Assembly: GCF_003026455.1 (NCBI RefSeq)
Contig: NZ_PYMB01000031.1
Coordinates: 1-44,232 of the forward strand
Direction of reading: 5' to 3'
Origin: Photobacterium rosenbergii
GTDB taxonomy: Bacteria > Pseudomonadota > Gammaproteobacteria > Enterobacterales > Vibrionaceae
Length of the DNA: 44,232 bases
In this document: in pieces, positions 24,857 to 33,761 of the stretch
Numbering within the stretch: position 1 is the stretch's first letter
Layout of the letters: the number at the start of each line of letters is the position of its first letter
Notes under the pieces: generated by a model
What the model was told of the DNA's origin: nothing
The model's database searches: none
The model's input: only the letters and a program-made list of their open reading frames with translations
Translations under genes and position numbers: made by a program

Positions 24857-25813
24857 TCAAAATTGATAGCTCATACCCACTGTCATCAGGTATTCCTCAC
24901 TCTCATAGAAATCAATGTTTGAGGTGTTGAAATTTGCCCCAGCCAATGAAACCAAACTCCAGTTTTCCCAGCCGGCAAAATCAGCATACTCATAGGCTAA
25001 AAAGACTTTGTAGCGGTTGTCCGTGCGTTCTTTGTTGAAAATAGGGTTGTTACCCTCGTAATCTCGATACGCATAACCGCCCGTTAGCGCTAAGCTGTGT
25101 GCATCGACAGACGTAAAATACGTCACCTCTGCTTTGTATTGATCAAATGTCTCCGCTTTACCCTTGGCATCGCGGTGGGTATACGACACGGAAGAGACTA
25201 AGCCTGAGCGGTTACTGAGCATCGTTTTGTGTGAGCCTTTGATATAGTAAGTATCATGGTCACGGCGTAACGCCTGTTCTGTCACTTGCTCGTCATCCAC
25301 CTCTGCGGTGGCATACGCCATATCGAGCGACATACCCGAGTTATTAATATTATTAAGCTTCACACGAAACGCATGGCCTTCAATATCTGTTTTTTGTCGA
25401 TTACTTCCTGTTTGATATGGGTTAGCCCACACCTCACCCGAGACGACCGTTGGCAAGAAGGCTGCATCCAGTTGGGTTCCATTGGCAAAATCGTATTGGT
25501 AGCCGACCTCAAAAGCCAAGTCACCCACCGCTAGGTCATCCCTTGAGGTACCCAGGTAAACTCGCTGGTTATTATCATCACCCAATCGATAAGTCAGGCT
25601 TCCGAGGGGAGCGGCAATAAAATCATCGGTATGGGAACCTTTGCTATTCAAGTCATTTAAACGAGCATTACCATCAGTACTCAAGTTCGAGTTCGTCGAC
25701 ATATACCCCGAAGTCACTATAATTTCACCACTCAACCGAGAAGGCTCATTAGCAAAAGTCATTGCCGAGAAACCTGTAAGCGCACCTGCTGTATATAGAA
25801 GGTAATTTTTCAT
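24857..25813 (-). CDS. DUF2860 outer-membrane beta-barrel protein
   Basis: The product is 318 residues with a signal peptide (MKNYLLYTAGALTGFSAMTFA). The mature part reads SGEIIVTSGYMSTNSNLSTDG, PLGSLTYRLGDDNNQRVYLGTSRDDLAVG and FEVGYQYDFANG, the pattern of the Vibrionaceae DUF2860 family. Alternating strands end in GMSYQF with terminal Phe, so it is probably an outer-membrane barrel. Function is not known for the family. Three ATGs in a row occur at the start; the third (25813) has AGAG at a workable 6-nt spacing. Confidence 0.85.
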   Translation of the reverse strand: MKNYLLYTAGALTGFSAMTFANEPSRLSGEIIVTSGYMSTNSNLSTDGNARLNDLNSKGSHTDDFIAAPLGSLTYRLGDDNNQRVYLGTSRDDLAVGDLAFEVGYQYDFANGTQLDAAFLPTVVSGEVWANPYQTGSNRQKTDIEGHAFRVKLNNINNSGMSLDMAYATAEVDDEQVTEQALRRDHDTYYIKGSHKTMLSNRSGLVSSVSYTHRDAKGKAETFDQYKAEVTYFTSVDAHSLALTGGYAYRDYEGNNPIFNKERTDNRYKVFLAYEYADFAGWENWSLVSLAGANFNTSNIDFYESEEYLMTVGMSYQF

Positions 25814-26051
25814 CATCATCTCTATTTATATTAATTTTCAATAGACGGAAATAATTTCTGGTGGCAATATTAAGCAACCAGCATGAGATGACTACGTTTA
25901 ACAGATATTCATTTCTGGTCACTACATAAAAAAGCCAGATAAGAACTGTCATTTACATCGATAACAATTTTGAATTTCTCTTATTCATGGTAGATGTATA
26001 CAGGTAATGCTAGCTTTATTTCAACAACATACTGACAGTAGAGAATAAAAA

Positions 26052-26438
26052 ATGTCATTCTATGGTTCACTTGAAAAAGATAACAGCATTAACATTTACA
26101 TCAACGACCGCCTTTATAATATTGATGATAAAGGCCAAGGTAAGTGTGAAATAATATTGGTTGACAAGTCCCACTCAAAATTCCAACAAACTAATGATGA
26201 GATTTCATCGAAGAGAATCATTACAATGGATATTACGCCAGCTTGGGGAATGAATATAAATGACTTATCCATTTCCAGTTTATTTGAGCTTGCCAAAGAT
26301 ATACACCTCCTCGCAGATATTTATTGGATTGATAAACTTAAAATTAATGACTTGAGTAATAACGTTCAATTGAGTGAAATTTTGGAGTCAATTTTTCACA
26401 AACGACTACAAGATGAATTAGCGCTTGATTACTATTAA
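26052..26438 (+). CDS. hypothetical protein, AT-rich gene
   Basis: This is a 128-residue soluble acidic protein with no family recognised. It has a beta-rich N-terminal half (INIYINDRLYNIDD, CEIILVDKSH) and a helical C-terminal half (SLFELAKDIHLLADIYWIDKL, SEILESIFHKRLQDELAL). Codon use is visibly richer in A/T than the neighbouring genes, which hints at recent acquisition. The ribosome-binding site is weak (GAGAA about 6 nt upstream). A 10-bp hairpin follows at 26477. The neighbours give no functional clue. Confidence 0.65.
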   Translation: MSFYGSLEKDNSINIYINDRLYNIDDKGQGKCEIILVDKSHSKFQQTNDEISSKRIITMDITPAWGMNINDLSISSLFELAKDIHLLADIYWIDKLKINDLSNNVQLSEILESIFHKRLQDELALDYY

Positions 26439-26476
26439 TCAATCTAACGTATTCACTCCTCGCAACTCTTTCCCCT

Positions 26477-26513
26477 TAATGCCAACTTACCCTCATTCGT
26501 TACGTTGGCATTA
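26477..26513 (+). terminator. hairpin after the AT-rich gene, possible terminator
   Basis: A 10-bp perfect stem (TAATGCCAAC / GTTGGCATTA) encloses a 17-nt loop. Only TCC follows, so it is terminator-like without a T-run. The remaining sequence up to 26744 holds only AT-rich promoter-like DNA, with TATAAT at 26701-26706. Confidence 0.55.
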
Positions 26514-26744
26514 TCCTCGCGAAATCTTCCCCAAACACGGCTTCTCCCCAAGCTAAATTGCTTAATTATTGTACATTATTAGCGACGTAGCGCAGGGGAT
26601 ACCTTTTCATGGAGCCATTCAATCAAGCTCTAAAAAGTCCCTTATTCCTTTAAGGACTATTTTATCTGAGAAAATGTAAAAAAATTTTTTCAAAGTTCGA
26701 TATAATGGTACCGATAATCTTGTAGAGATTTGGATAGTACGTTA

Positions 26745-27317
26745 ATGAACCAAACCCAGCAGTTGCTAGATGTTAGTACCAACGCTTTATTGCACCTCGA
26801 ATTTCAGAAACTGGACAAGCACCTTACCTTAGCTGAAAGAAATAATATTTTAGTTAAGTACTTCAAACGTATAGCTAAATCCAATAGATACCGAGCAATC
26901 AAAAAAACAGCTAAACAGTGGATCAATGTTGGCCGACACCCTGAAGGTGATTTGGAAACCACACTGAGTAACGAAGTAGAGCAACTCACCCAAACTTGCT
27001 CCACCGACTTGTACCGCTTTGTCGGTTTGGTTGATGACATTGAATCTCAGCTGAAAACCAAAGTGCAGTATTCACAAGCGCACAAAATTGACCTGAATGC
27101 CCGCTATGGGAAGGTATTGGTCTGCGTGGTGGATGAAGATTTGAAGGCCAGTTTCGACGAAGAAGGCTTGATGACTAAATCGACCCAGATTCTGTTCATT
27201 GGTAGTACTGATGACAAAGACACTTTCTCGGCTGTTATCGATAAGTGTGATGACTTCCAATCAGTTATTGCTTACGAAGACGAAAGCCACCTTCGCGTTG
27301 AACTGTTCAGACTTTAG
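26745..27317 (+). CDS. conserved hypothetical protein
   Basis: This is a 190-residue soluble protein with no recognised family. The first about 80 residues are helical and basic (ERNNILVKYFKRIAKSNRYR, KKTAKQWINVG). The second half is acidic and beta/alpha (GKVLVCVVDEDLKASFDEEG, TQILFIGSTDDKDTFSAV), ending HLRVELFRL. The ATG at 26745 is used; an in-frame TTG five codons upstream is possible because neither has an ideal ribosome-binding site. A TATAAT lies 38 bp upstream. It is monocistronic with its own terminator. Confidence 0.7.
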   Translation: MNQTQQLLDVSTNALLHLEFQKLDKHLTLAERNNILVKYFKRIAKSNRYRAIKKTAKQWINVGRHPEGDLETTLSNEVEQLTQTCSTDLYRFVGLVDDIESQLKTKVQYSQAHKIDLNARYGKVLVCVVDEDLKASFDEEGLMTKSTQILFIGSTDDKDTFSAVIDKCDDFQSVIAYEDESHLRVELFRL

Positions 27318-27341
27318 TGCTTTGCCCTAGATACGCAAAAA

Positions 27342-27359
27342 GGAGGCATGACTGCCTCC
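27342..27359. terminator. terminator between convergent genes
   Basis: A 7-bp stem (GGAGGCA / TGCCTCC) with a TGAC loop has AAAAA on its left, so it best serves the leftward glutathione synthetase operon. Its right side (CCCGTTTATT) is weaker for the rightward gene. Confidence 0.7.
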
Positions 27360-27391
27360 CCGTTTATTGCTTTGAATAATCACCAAGAGTT

Positions 27392-28867
27392 TTATTCAAC
27401 CAGAGTTAGTGAATCGAGGATCCCCTTACCGCTATGGATCCCCCCTTCATTTTCACTGGCCGGTTTGCTACGAATTAAATACCCCGCATAACCATCAAGC
27501 TGAGTCGCCGGCTCACCATTAAAATAAGCGGTGAATAAACCGATTTCACTGACCAAATCCTCAACCAGCGTTTGTTCTGCATCACGCACAGCAATAGTAG
27601 GTACTTCGCGTTCATGCGGGTACAAACGTTGCATCAGCGCCCAAGCATCATACTCCTGCGGGTTTATCTGACTGAATTTGTCGGTGATGTCTTCACCAAA
27701 GACACAGTGGCCACCTCCTTCACCTTGGTTTTTGAGCACCCACTCATGTTTAGTGGCTTGGGTCTTAAACCACTCGATCGTTGCGCTATTGATTGGCTTC
27801 ATCTCAGCCAGCACGCTCTTGACCAACTGCGCTTCTTCAAGGCTCAGCCCCCACCGTGCATAATCCTCTGCAGGCATCATAGTCAGTAGCATCTGCATCG
27901 ATTTACTGGTTGCTAATTGCTGGCTAATCGTGGCATTGACCGCAACATGGTGCTGTTCGATGAACAGTCGTGTCTGGCTCAAAGTATGGCAGCAGATAGG
28001 TTCATTAAGCTCAGGTGCACAGTAGTCTGAATACTGATAGCCAGCCCGAAGATAAACCACATCCACAGCACCAACTCCATCAAGCATCAGGCGCTGACCA
28101 TCGCCTGTGGAAAGTTGGTTACTCAGTTGCTCAAAGGTACGACGAACAGTGCGCAGTCCCAACTTCTGTAGTGCAACTTCAAGTAAATGCTGATCATAGA
28201 CATTGTCTTCGTTCTTCTGCACCACCATCAAAAAGGTCGGCTTTCCTTGTTCATCAAAGTCAGCCCGGATCTTTTTCGCAGATGTGGCAATAGCAAAGGC
28301 CAACTGCTCAAGCCCTTGGTTTTGTGCTGGAACGGCATTGCTGTCTTCTAGCCAATTTTGGTAAGTCTCTGGCCACTGGCTTTGCATATAAGCATGGAAC
28401 TCTGTAGCCCTCTGGCCAAATGGCCCCATTCCAGCAGCGATACCGTTGAATTCGATTACTTTCGCCCCATGTTGGCGATCATCCATAAAATCGGTTCGCA
28501 TCAATAAGAGCGGTTGGCGGGCAGGATAGCGCCTGTCACTAATATCACCATGGGCCTGTTGATGCAGCGACATCAATCGGCCGAAGAAAGGATCCGCTTT
28601 GGCCATGTCACCCAGTGATCGCTGCAAGAAGTCATGATCTTCAGAAACCTGACTGATTAGCTTGGTGATCAACGGGGTCACTTTCAGCAAGTGTACATAG
28701 ACATCACGCTCCATTGTCATCGGCGCAATACTGAAAGGACAATGCCTTGCGGTATTATCTGCCTGCCTGAAGGCCACACCATGCATGATTGCCCACTCAC
28801 AGGCATCTTCGATGATTTGCTGAGAAAGGAAACTGTTCTTCGCGAGAACCGGCTTTGCGTTCGTCAT
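27392..28867 (-). CDS. eukaryotic-type glutathione synthetase
   Basis: This 491-residue protein follows eukaryotic glutathione synthetase, not bacterial GshB. Landmarks are IEFNGIAAGMG (the Mg-binding Glu and Asn of human IEINTISAS), LMVVQKNEDNVYDQ, LRTVRRTFEQL, the Gly-rich loop VLKNQGEGGGHCVFGED (human VLKPQREGGGNN), SEIGLFTAYF, and the C-terminal YLIRSKPASENEGGIHSG with the Arg that binds the gamma-glutamyl-cysteine carboxylate. The family joins gamma-glutamylcysteine and glycine using ATP. The gene is last in a leftward operon behind two ABC half-exporters. The start at 28867 is set by homology; the ribosome-binding site is weak. Specificity for a related tripeptide thiol cannot be excluded. 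Confidence 0.85.
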   Translation of the reverse strand: MTNAKPVLAKNSFLSQQIIEDACEWAIMHGVAFRQADNTARHCPFSIAPMTMERDVYVHLLKVTPLITKLISQVSEDHDFLQRSLGDMAKADPFFGRLMSLHQQAHGDISDRRYPARQPLLLMRTDFMDDRQHGAKVIEFNGIAAGMGPFGQRATEFHAYMQSQWPETYQNWLEDSNAVPAQNQGLEQLAFAIATSAKKIRADFDEQGKPTFLMVVQKNEDNVYDQHLLEVALQKLGLRTVRRTFEQLSNQLSTGDGQRLMLDGVGAVDVVYLRAGYQYSDYCAPELNEPICCHTLSQTRLFIEQHHVAVNATISQQLATSKSMQMLLTMMPAEDYARWGLSLEEAQLVKSVLAEMKPINSATIEWFKTQATKHEWVLKNQGEGGGHCVFGEDITDKFSQINPQEYDAWALMQRLYPHEREVPTIAVRDAEQTLVEDLVSEIGLFTAYFNGEPATQLDGYAGYLIRSKPASENEGGIHSGKGILDSLTLVE

Positions 28868-28959
28868 ACTTTTTCTACTCTTACACTCAATGATTGAGAC
28901 GCTGCAACAGCGGCCTCTCAACCTTTATATGCACAATTAACTGCTATTTTTTCAGCCTA

Positions 28960-30753
28960 TTAAGCGGCCGACGCTTCAGTCATTTGATTTTGGGTCAAAC
29001 CTAATGAACTGCTCAGGTGTTCGCTTTCTTCCTGCGCCTTTTGGGCAAGGTATAAGTCGCGGTAATCCCCCTCTTGGCCAATCAGCTCATCGTGGTTGCC
29101 ACTTTGCACTACGCGCCCTTTGTTCATCACCAAAATTTGGTCGGCATTCTGAATGGTCGACAAACGGTGGGCAACGGTGATCACAGTGCGGCCATCCTGA
29201 ATATTCTCCAGCGCTTCTTTGACCGCTTCTTCGGTATCACTGTCAATATTGGCCGTCGCCTCATCAAGCAAGAAAATGTTCGGGTCATGAGAGATCGCCC
29301 TTGCCAAGGCCAGCAACTGTTTTTCTCCGACGGATAGCGAAGCACCACCGTGACTAGGTTTATGCTCATAACCACCCGCAAGCTGTTTGATAAAGGAATG
29401 TGCCTTGACTTGCTTGGCTGCAAATGTGGCTTTATCGATATCCAACGCGTCGTGTGATAAGTCAATATTCTCCAGCACCGAACCACTAAATATGGTCGGG
29501 TCTTGAGATACCAAGCCAAACATCTGACGGAGCTGCGCGTCTGGTAGAGAGCCAATGGGCTGACCACCCACCAAAATCTCCCCTTTCTGATGCTTATAGA
29601 AACGCATTAGCAAATTGATCACCGAGCTCTTGCCGCTGCCAGTGTGCCCAACAATAGCGGTAAACTTTCCACCTTTGGCTGTAAAGCTCACATCAGACAG
29701 TACTGGATTATCCTTTTCATAGCCGAAGTCTACATTGCGGAACTCGATATCATATGGCTCAGTCACGTCAACAAAGGCTTTCGAGTGATGCTCCCGCTCG
29801 GACTCATCATCCAATAACTCAAACACCCGCTTGGAAGCGACCGTTGCAACCTGCAATTTACGCAGTTCCATCGAAAGCTGCCTGAAAGGGTCAAAGAAAC
29901 GCTCAATATAATTGAGGAATGCGTATAGCGTCCCGACTTCAACAACGGTTGTCAGCGAGCCATTAGCAAACCAGGCAACAATACCCGCCGCAGTCAGGGT
30001 GGAAACCAAGCGTGTAAGCGGCAGTAGCATCAGGCTGTCAATGGCAATGGACCGGGTTCTAAACTGGAACCAGCGCTGGTTTTCCTGCTCGAACTTCTCG
30101 GCAAACGCTCTTTCCTGCCGGAAAGCCTGGAGCAGGGCCATCCCCTGCAGTGACTCGTTGATCTTGCCATTGATATTACTGATTTGGGTACGGATACCGT
30201 CGAATACCGGCATCGAGATCTTGCGATATAAATGAATGGTCAACAACAGCACCGGGATCAATACAAGGCTTAGCAACATCAAACGCCAGTCCAGTATGGC
30301 GATGGCAATAAAGATGGCGCCAATACGCAAGCCGCCCTGAATAATAGTCGGGATAGTCGATACAAACATGTCACGCATCGACTCGGTATCATTGGTTATA
30401 TAAGAAACCAACTTCCCCGCCGGTAGCTTGTCAAAGTTTCTAATCGGGAAATTCAGGACATGGCTGAACAGCTCTTTTCTGACATCCTTTACCACCAATA
30501 AAGCACTGTGCCGAAATGTCACCGCTTGCAAATAGGTAAAGAGCGCTGATATGACATAAAACAGCATCACCAAGCCGGTTAACCATGCCAAGTGCTGCCA
30601 TTCAAACTGCTGCGGAACAATGACATCATCCAGGATGATTTTTGCCAGCCATGGAATGGCCATTTCAGCACTCACCGCAATTGCCAGCATCACAAATGCC
30701 GTAAGAAAGCGGAGTTTATGAGGCAGCGAATACGCCAACAATCGCTTAAGCAT
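28960..30753 (-). CDS. ABC exporter half-transporter, MdlB-like
   Basis: This 597-residue protein has six transmembrane helices (about 15-300) fused to an ATPase. Walker A is GHTGSGKSS, the Q-loop is GLVSQD, the signature is LSVGEKQLL, Walker B is NIFLLDEATA with catalytic Glu, and the H-loop is AHRLST. All catalytic residues are present, so this subunit contributes the competent Walker B/H site. Its start overlaps the stop of the upstream half-transporter by 8 nt (ATGCTTAA), which implies coupled translation and a heterodimer. Similarity is to E. coli MdlB; substrate unknown. The downstream glutathione synthetase suggests a thiol peptide or conjugate, an inference from context. Confidence 0.92.
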   Translation of the reverse strand: MLKRLLAYSLPHKLRFLTAFVMLAIAVSAEMAIPWLAKIILDDVIVPQQFEWQHLAWLTGLVMLFYVISALFTYLQAVTFRHSALLVVKDVRKELFSHVLNFPIRNFDKLPAGKLVSYITNDTESMRDMFVSTIPTIIQGGLRIGAIFIAIAILDWRLMLLSLVLIPVLLLTIHLYRKISMPVFDGIRTQISNINGKINESLQGMALLQAFRQERAFAEKFEQENQRWFQFRTRSIAIDSLMLLPLTRLVSTLTAAGIVAWFANGSLTTVVEVGTLYAFLNYIERFFDPFRQLSMELRKLQVATVASKRVFELLDDESEREHHSKAFVDVTEPYDIEFRNVDFGYEKDNPVLSDVSFTAKGGKFTAIVGHTGSGKSSVINLLMRFYKHQKGEILVGGQPIGSLPDAQLRQMFGLVSQDPTIFSGSVLENIDLSHDALDIDKATFAAKQVKAHSFIKQLAGGYEHKPSHGGASLSVGEKQLLALARAISHDPNIFLLDEATANIDSDTEEAVKEALENIQDGRTVITVAHRLSTIQNADQILVMNKGRVVQSGNHDELIGQEGDYRDLYLAQKAQEESEHLSSSLGLTQNQMTEASAA

Positions 30754-32581
30754 GGAATTCTCCTACTGATTGACCTTCGGCGATTTCTGCCGCTTTTGTA
30801 TCGCTCTCTAATTGAGAGCGATCACCTTGCTGGTACTCTTGCTGGTATTGGCTTAACTGACTCTGGCGCTGATAAACCGTGGAATACCAGCCTTGCTTAG
30901 CAACCAGTTCATGGTGCGTACCCCGCTCTTCAACCTGACCGTCATTGAGCACTAATACATGGTCCGCTTCTATCAGGTTGGTCAAACGCTGGGTAACCAA
31001 TAAAACGGTTTTGTGCGCGTAATGTGCTTTCAAGTTCTGACGAACAATGACCTCCGTTTTCATATCCAACGCACTAAAAGGATCATCAAGCAAAAGAATA
31101 TCGGCATCCGACAGCAGAGCCCTTGAGAGAGTCAGGCGCTGGCGCTGTCCGCCAGATAGATTGCTTCCCCCCTCTCGCAATTGGGTATCAAACCCATCAG
31201 GCATCGCCTCTATTTCCGCTTTGATCCCTGCCATCTCGGCCACGAACGCTATCTCGGCCTTCGTCGCATTGGGTTTAGCTAACGCAATATTTTCGGCAAT
31301 AGTGCCAGAGAACAAAAATGGCTTTTGGGGCACCCAAGCTACCTTGCTCCGCAATGATTCAAAGGTCAGGCTATCAACTGGGTGGCCATCTATGCTGATA
31401 GTCGATGAAGCTGACAACGGGAACTGCCGTAACACCAACTGCAACAAGGTACTTTTGCCGCTCCCCGTTGGGCCTGTGATTCCAACTAATCCACCGTTTG
31501 CCACATCAAGCTGAATATCTTCCAATGCTCGGCGGTTTGCACCCTGATAGGAAAATGAGTTTATGCTAATTGCCAAGTTGAACTTGGCACCATTAGGCAG
31601 AACTGTCTCCCCTTCAATAACATCTTCTTGTTCAGAGAACAGCGCCTCCAAACGCTGCCATGACGTACTGCCACGCTGAAAGACATTGAACTGCCAACCA
31701 AACTGTAGAAATGGCCCCAGCAATTGACCCAAGTAGAGTGTAAAGGTGGTAAACAAGCCGACAGAGATACTGCCTTGGTTTATCAACCAAGCGCCGTAAC
31801 CCAAAGAAATCACAAAGGACAAGCCATAAACCAACTGGATTGTCGGCCCGAATGCCGCATCCACTTTGGCTACCGCTAAATTCGCATCCAAAGTTTCATC
31901 AAGAGTCTGCCCAAAACGTTTTTCTTGGCGTCGACCGATACCATGAGAGCGAACCGCCCTGATCCCCGATACTGTCTCGCGAGTTTCTTCATTGAGATGC
32001 GAAAAAGCTTCCTGAGCACGACCAAAGGCTTTATGCAGCTTGGTGCCATATCGGCTAGTGACAAGGACCAGTAAAGGAAACGGTAACAATGCCACGGCAG
32101 TCAATTCGCCGCTGACCACAAAAATCATACCGAAGATAACGGTGAAGCCAGCAATTACTGAATCCACCAAAGTCATGATCCCCATACCTGTTGCTTCTTC
32201 AACCGCGTTGAGATCGTTTGTCGCATGCGCCATCAAATCGCCGGTACTGCGACGGGAATAAAACGACGGTGACAATGTCGAAAACTTCTGGAATAAATCT
32301 CGGCGCAACACCTTAGTGATCCCAATTGCAGCACCATAAAGTTGGCTCTGCCAGACATAACGCAGGCCGTACATGGCGATAGCGGCAGCGACAATACCGC
32401 CAAGGTGCACCATCAATACTGACAACGTCAGATCACCTAAGCTGATACGATCTACAATTCGGCCGATGAGCCATGAAGGCACCAAATTCAACAATGCCAC
32501 AACTTGCAACACCACTATGGCAATTAAGTACTGGCGGGCAAACATTTTTATGTAGCCCCGCAACTTCCAAAGAATATTCAT
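30746..32581 (-). CDS. ABC exporter half-transporter, MdlA-like, degenerate site
   Basis: This 611-residue partner of the following gene has six helices (about 15-310) and an ATPase. Walker A is GPTGSGKST and the signature LSGGQRQRLTLSRAL is canonical. Walker B is followed by Asp instead of Glu (ILLLDDPFSALD) and the H-loop His is Gln (LLVTQRLTN). Heterodimeric exporters such as MdlAB, TM287/288 and BmrCD also carry one degenerate ATP site. The membrane domain resembles E. coli MdlA (STGDLMAHATNDLNAVEEATG). It is the first gene of the three-gene operon. A helical acidic C-terminal tail of about 35 residues follows the ATPase. Confidence 0.92.
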   Translation of the reverse strand: MNILWKLRGYIKMFARQYLIAIVVLQVVALLNLVPSWLIGRIVDRISLGDLTLSVLMVHLGGIVAAAIAMYGLRYVWQSQLYGAAIGITKVLRRDLFQKFSTLSPSFYSRRSTGDLMAHATNDLNAVEEATGMGIMTLVDSVIAGFTVIFGMIFVVSGELTAVALLPFPLLVLVTSRYGTKLHKAFGRAQEAFSHLNEETRETVSGIRAVRSHGIGRRQEKRFGQTLDETLDANLAVAKVDAAFGPTIQLVYGLSFVISLGYGAWLINQGSISVGLFTTFTLYLGQLLGPFLQFGWQFNVFQRGSTSWQRLEALFSEQEDVIEGETVLPNGAKFNLAISINSFSYQGANRRALEDIQLDVANGGLVGITGPTGSGKSTLLQLVLRQFPLSASSTISIDGHPVDSLTFESLRSKVAWVPQKPFLFSGTIAENIALAKPNATKAEIAFVAEMAGIKAEIEAMPDGFDTQLREGGSNLSGGQRQRLTLSRALLSDADILLLDDPFSALDMKTEVIVRQNLKAHYAHKTVLLVTQRLTNLIEADHVLVLNDGQVEERGTHHELVAKQGWYSTVYQRQSQLSQYQQEYQQGDRSQLESDTKAAEIAEGQSVGEFHA

Positions 32582-32873
32582 GTGCTATTTCACTAAGACC
32601 TCTAGCTTGCATACATTCGCCTATAAACGGCTTAAATGCCTTACGGCGTGTTTTCTACGTCTGACACTTTCATGTCGCGCAATAATTTCCAATTATCCAG
32701 AAATATCGATTTAAAACAAATATTGTCAGTGTTGGGTACAACGACAAAACCAAATGCACCTTAAGAAGACGAATGAGGAAAGAAAAAGACGAAATAAAAT
32801 GAAGAAAAGTGAGCCAGTACTAAATCAGATTTGTCATCAGCTTGAAAAACAGTGGGATATGAAGAAAGTGAAA

Positions 32874-33302
32874 TTAAGCAGACTGAGTTACGGGAGCTTT
32901 ATCAGCCAACAGACGATCAAGTTCTGCACTGGCATGCCAGTCATTAACTTGAGTTGCTCCGTGTTTCACGGTATGTAAATCGGTATTGGGAAAGACATAA
33001 ACATTATGGTGAACACCAGGTTTTACCGTAATCACTTCACTCTCTGACACCTCTTTGATAAGAGATTTCCCATCCTTGAGCTCAGCGAAGAGGATTCTGC
33101 CTGATTGAACAATGTACGTCTCGTAAGTCGAGATATGATAGTGGCTATTCTGCCAAGCACCATCAGCATTAGGGTAACGAGTACGGATATAACCGGATCC
33201 ATCGCTGGCTTTCATTCTGTGGCGCGACTCCCCGTTAGCCATCACTTCACTGTTAGTATGTAAAGTATCAAATGAACCTGAAAGTGAAGGGGCTTTTATC
33301 AT
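32874..33302 (-). CDS. cupin-fold protein
   Basis: This 142-residue protein has a single cupin barrel. The first motif is WQNSHYHISTYETYIVQSGRI, with two His and one Glu for metal, and the second is VKPGVHHNVYVF. Its organisation resembles small sugar- or phenolic-modifying cupins, but no specific family was recognised. The C-terminus is short and polar. The start is uncertain: the ATG at 33302 is not preceded by a Shine-Dalgarno, and an ATG at 33242 is possible. A palindrome at 33324-33349 lies just upstream. It is monocistronic. Confidence 0.75.
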   Translation of the reverse strand: MIKAPSLSGSFDTLHTNSEVMANGESRHRMKASDGSGYIRTRYPNADGAWQNSHYHISTYETYIVQSGRILFAELKDGKSLIKEVSESEVITVKPGVHHNVYVFPNTDLHTVKHGATQVNDWHASAELDRLLADKAPVTQSA

Positions 33303-33323
33303 AGGGGGTGGAGAGGGTGTTAT

Positions 33324-33349
33324 GTACCGCGATTCAAGAACCGCGGTAC
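33324..33349. promoter_or_regulatory. palindrome GTACCGCG-N10-CGCGGTAC upstream of the cupin gene
   Basis: Perfect 8-bp arms are separated by 10 bp, 22 bp upstream of the cupin ATG and 42 bp beyond the stop of the 44-residue gene. There is no adjacent T-run. It could be an operator for the cupin gene or the 3' hairpin of the small gene. Confidence 0.45.
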
Positions 33350-33391
33350 GAAAAATAGATAGGCTATAGGGAAATTAGTCTGTGGTTAGGG

Positions 33392-33526
33392 CTAATAATC
33401 TAGCCAGTCATTGAAGTCTACCCAAGATAAACCTAGGCTTTTCATCTGCTCGACGTAAAGTTCATACTCGGCACATTGCGCATCTCGTTCAGGATTGCGC
33501 CAGTTCTTGTCTTCTTTCAAACTCAT
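33392..33526 (-). CDS. 44-residue hydrophilic small protein
   Basis: This short ORF has AAGGA 7 nt before its ATG. It encodes MSLKEDKNWRNPERDAQC followed by AEYELYVEQMKSLGLSWVDF and a last segment NDWLDY. It is rich in Trp, Asp and Glu. The composition and the strong ribosome-binding site argue for a real gene. No family was recognised. It is divergent from the GNAT gene and co-oriented with the cupin gene 90 nt downstream, so the two might be co-transcribed. Confidence 0.6.
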   Translation of the reverse strand: MSLKEDKNWRNPERDAQCAEYELYVEQMKSLGLSWVDFNDWLDY

Positions 33527-33761
33527 AAATCCATCCTTGAATCCAAATGAAGGTTGAAACACCTACTGTCAATTCACCCTAACACTAAATATCAATGTTG
33601 CAAACAAAAAACATAGGATGCCTAAAAAACTGAATAACTCGCTGCAAATCAACCACTCAGAACATATTGACTGAATTTATGCCATTTAATAGCGCTTAGT
33701 ATTGACCTGTCTATAACTTCACAGTTTATGCTGCTACCATCAATTTTGAGGAGAGATAAAA

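Noticed and set aside
32754..32978. 74-residue frame overlapping the end of the cupin gene
   Set aside because: Lysine-rich, no Shine-Dalgarno, and its 3' third is antisense to the cupin coding region.
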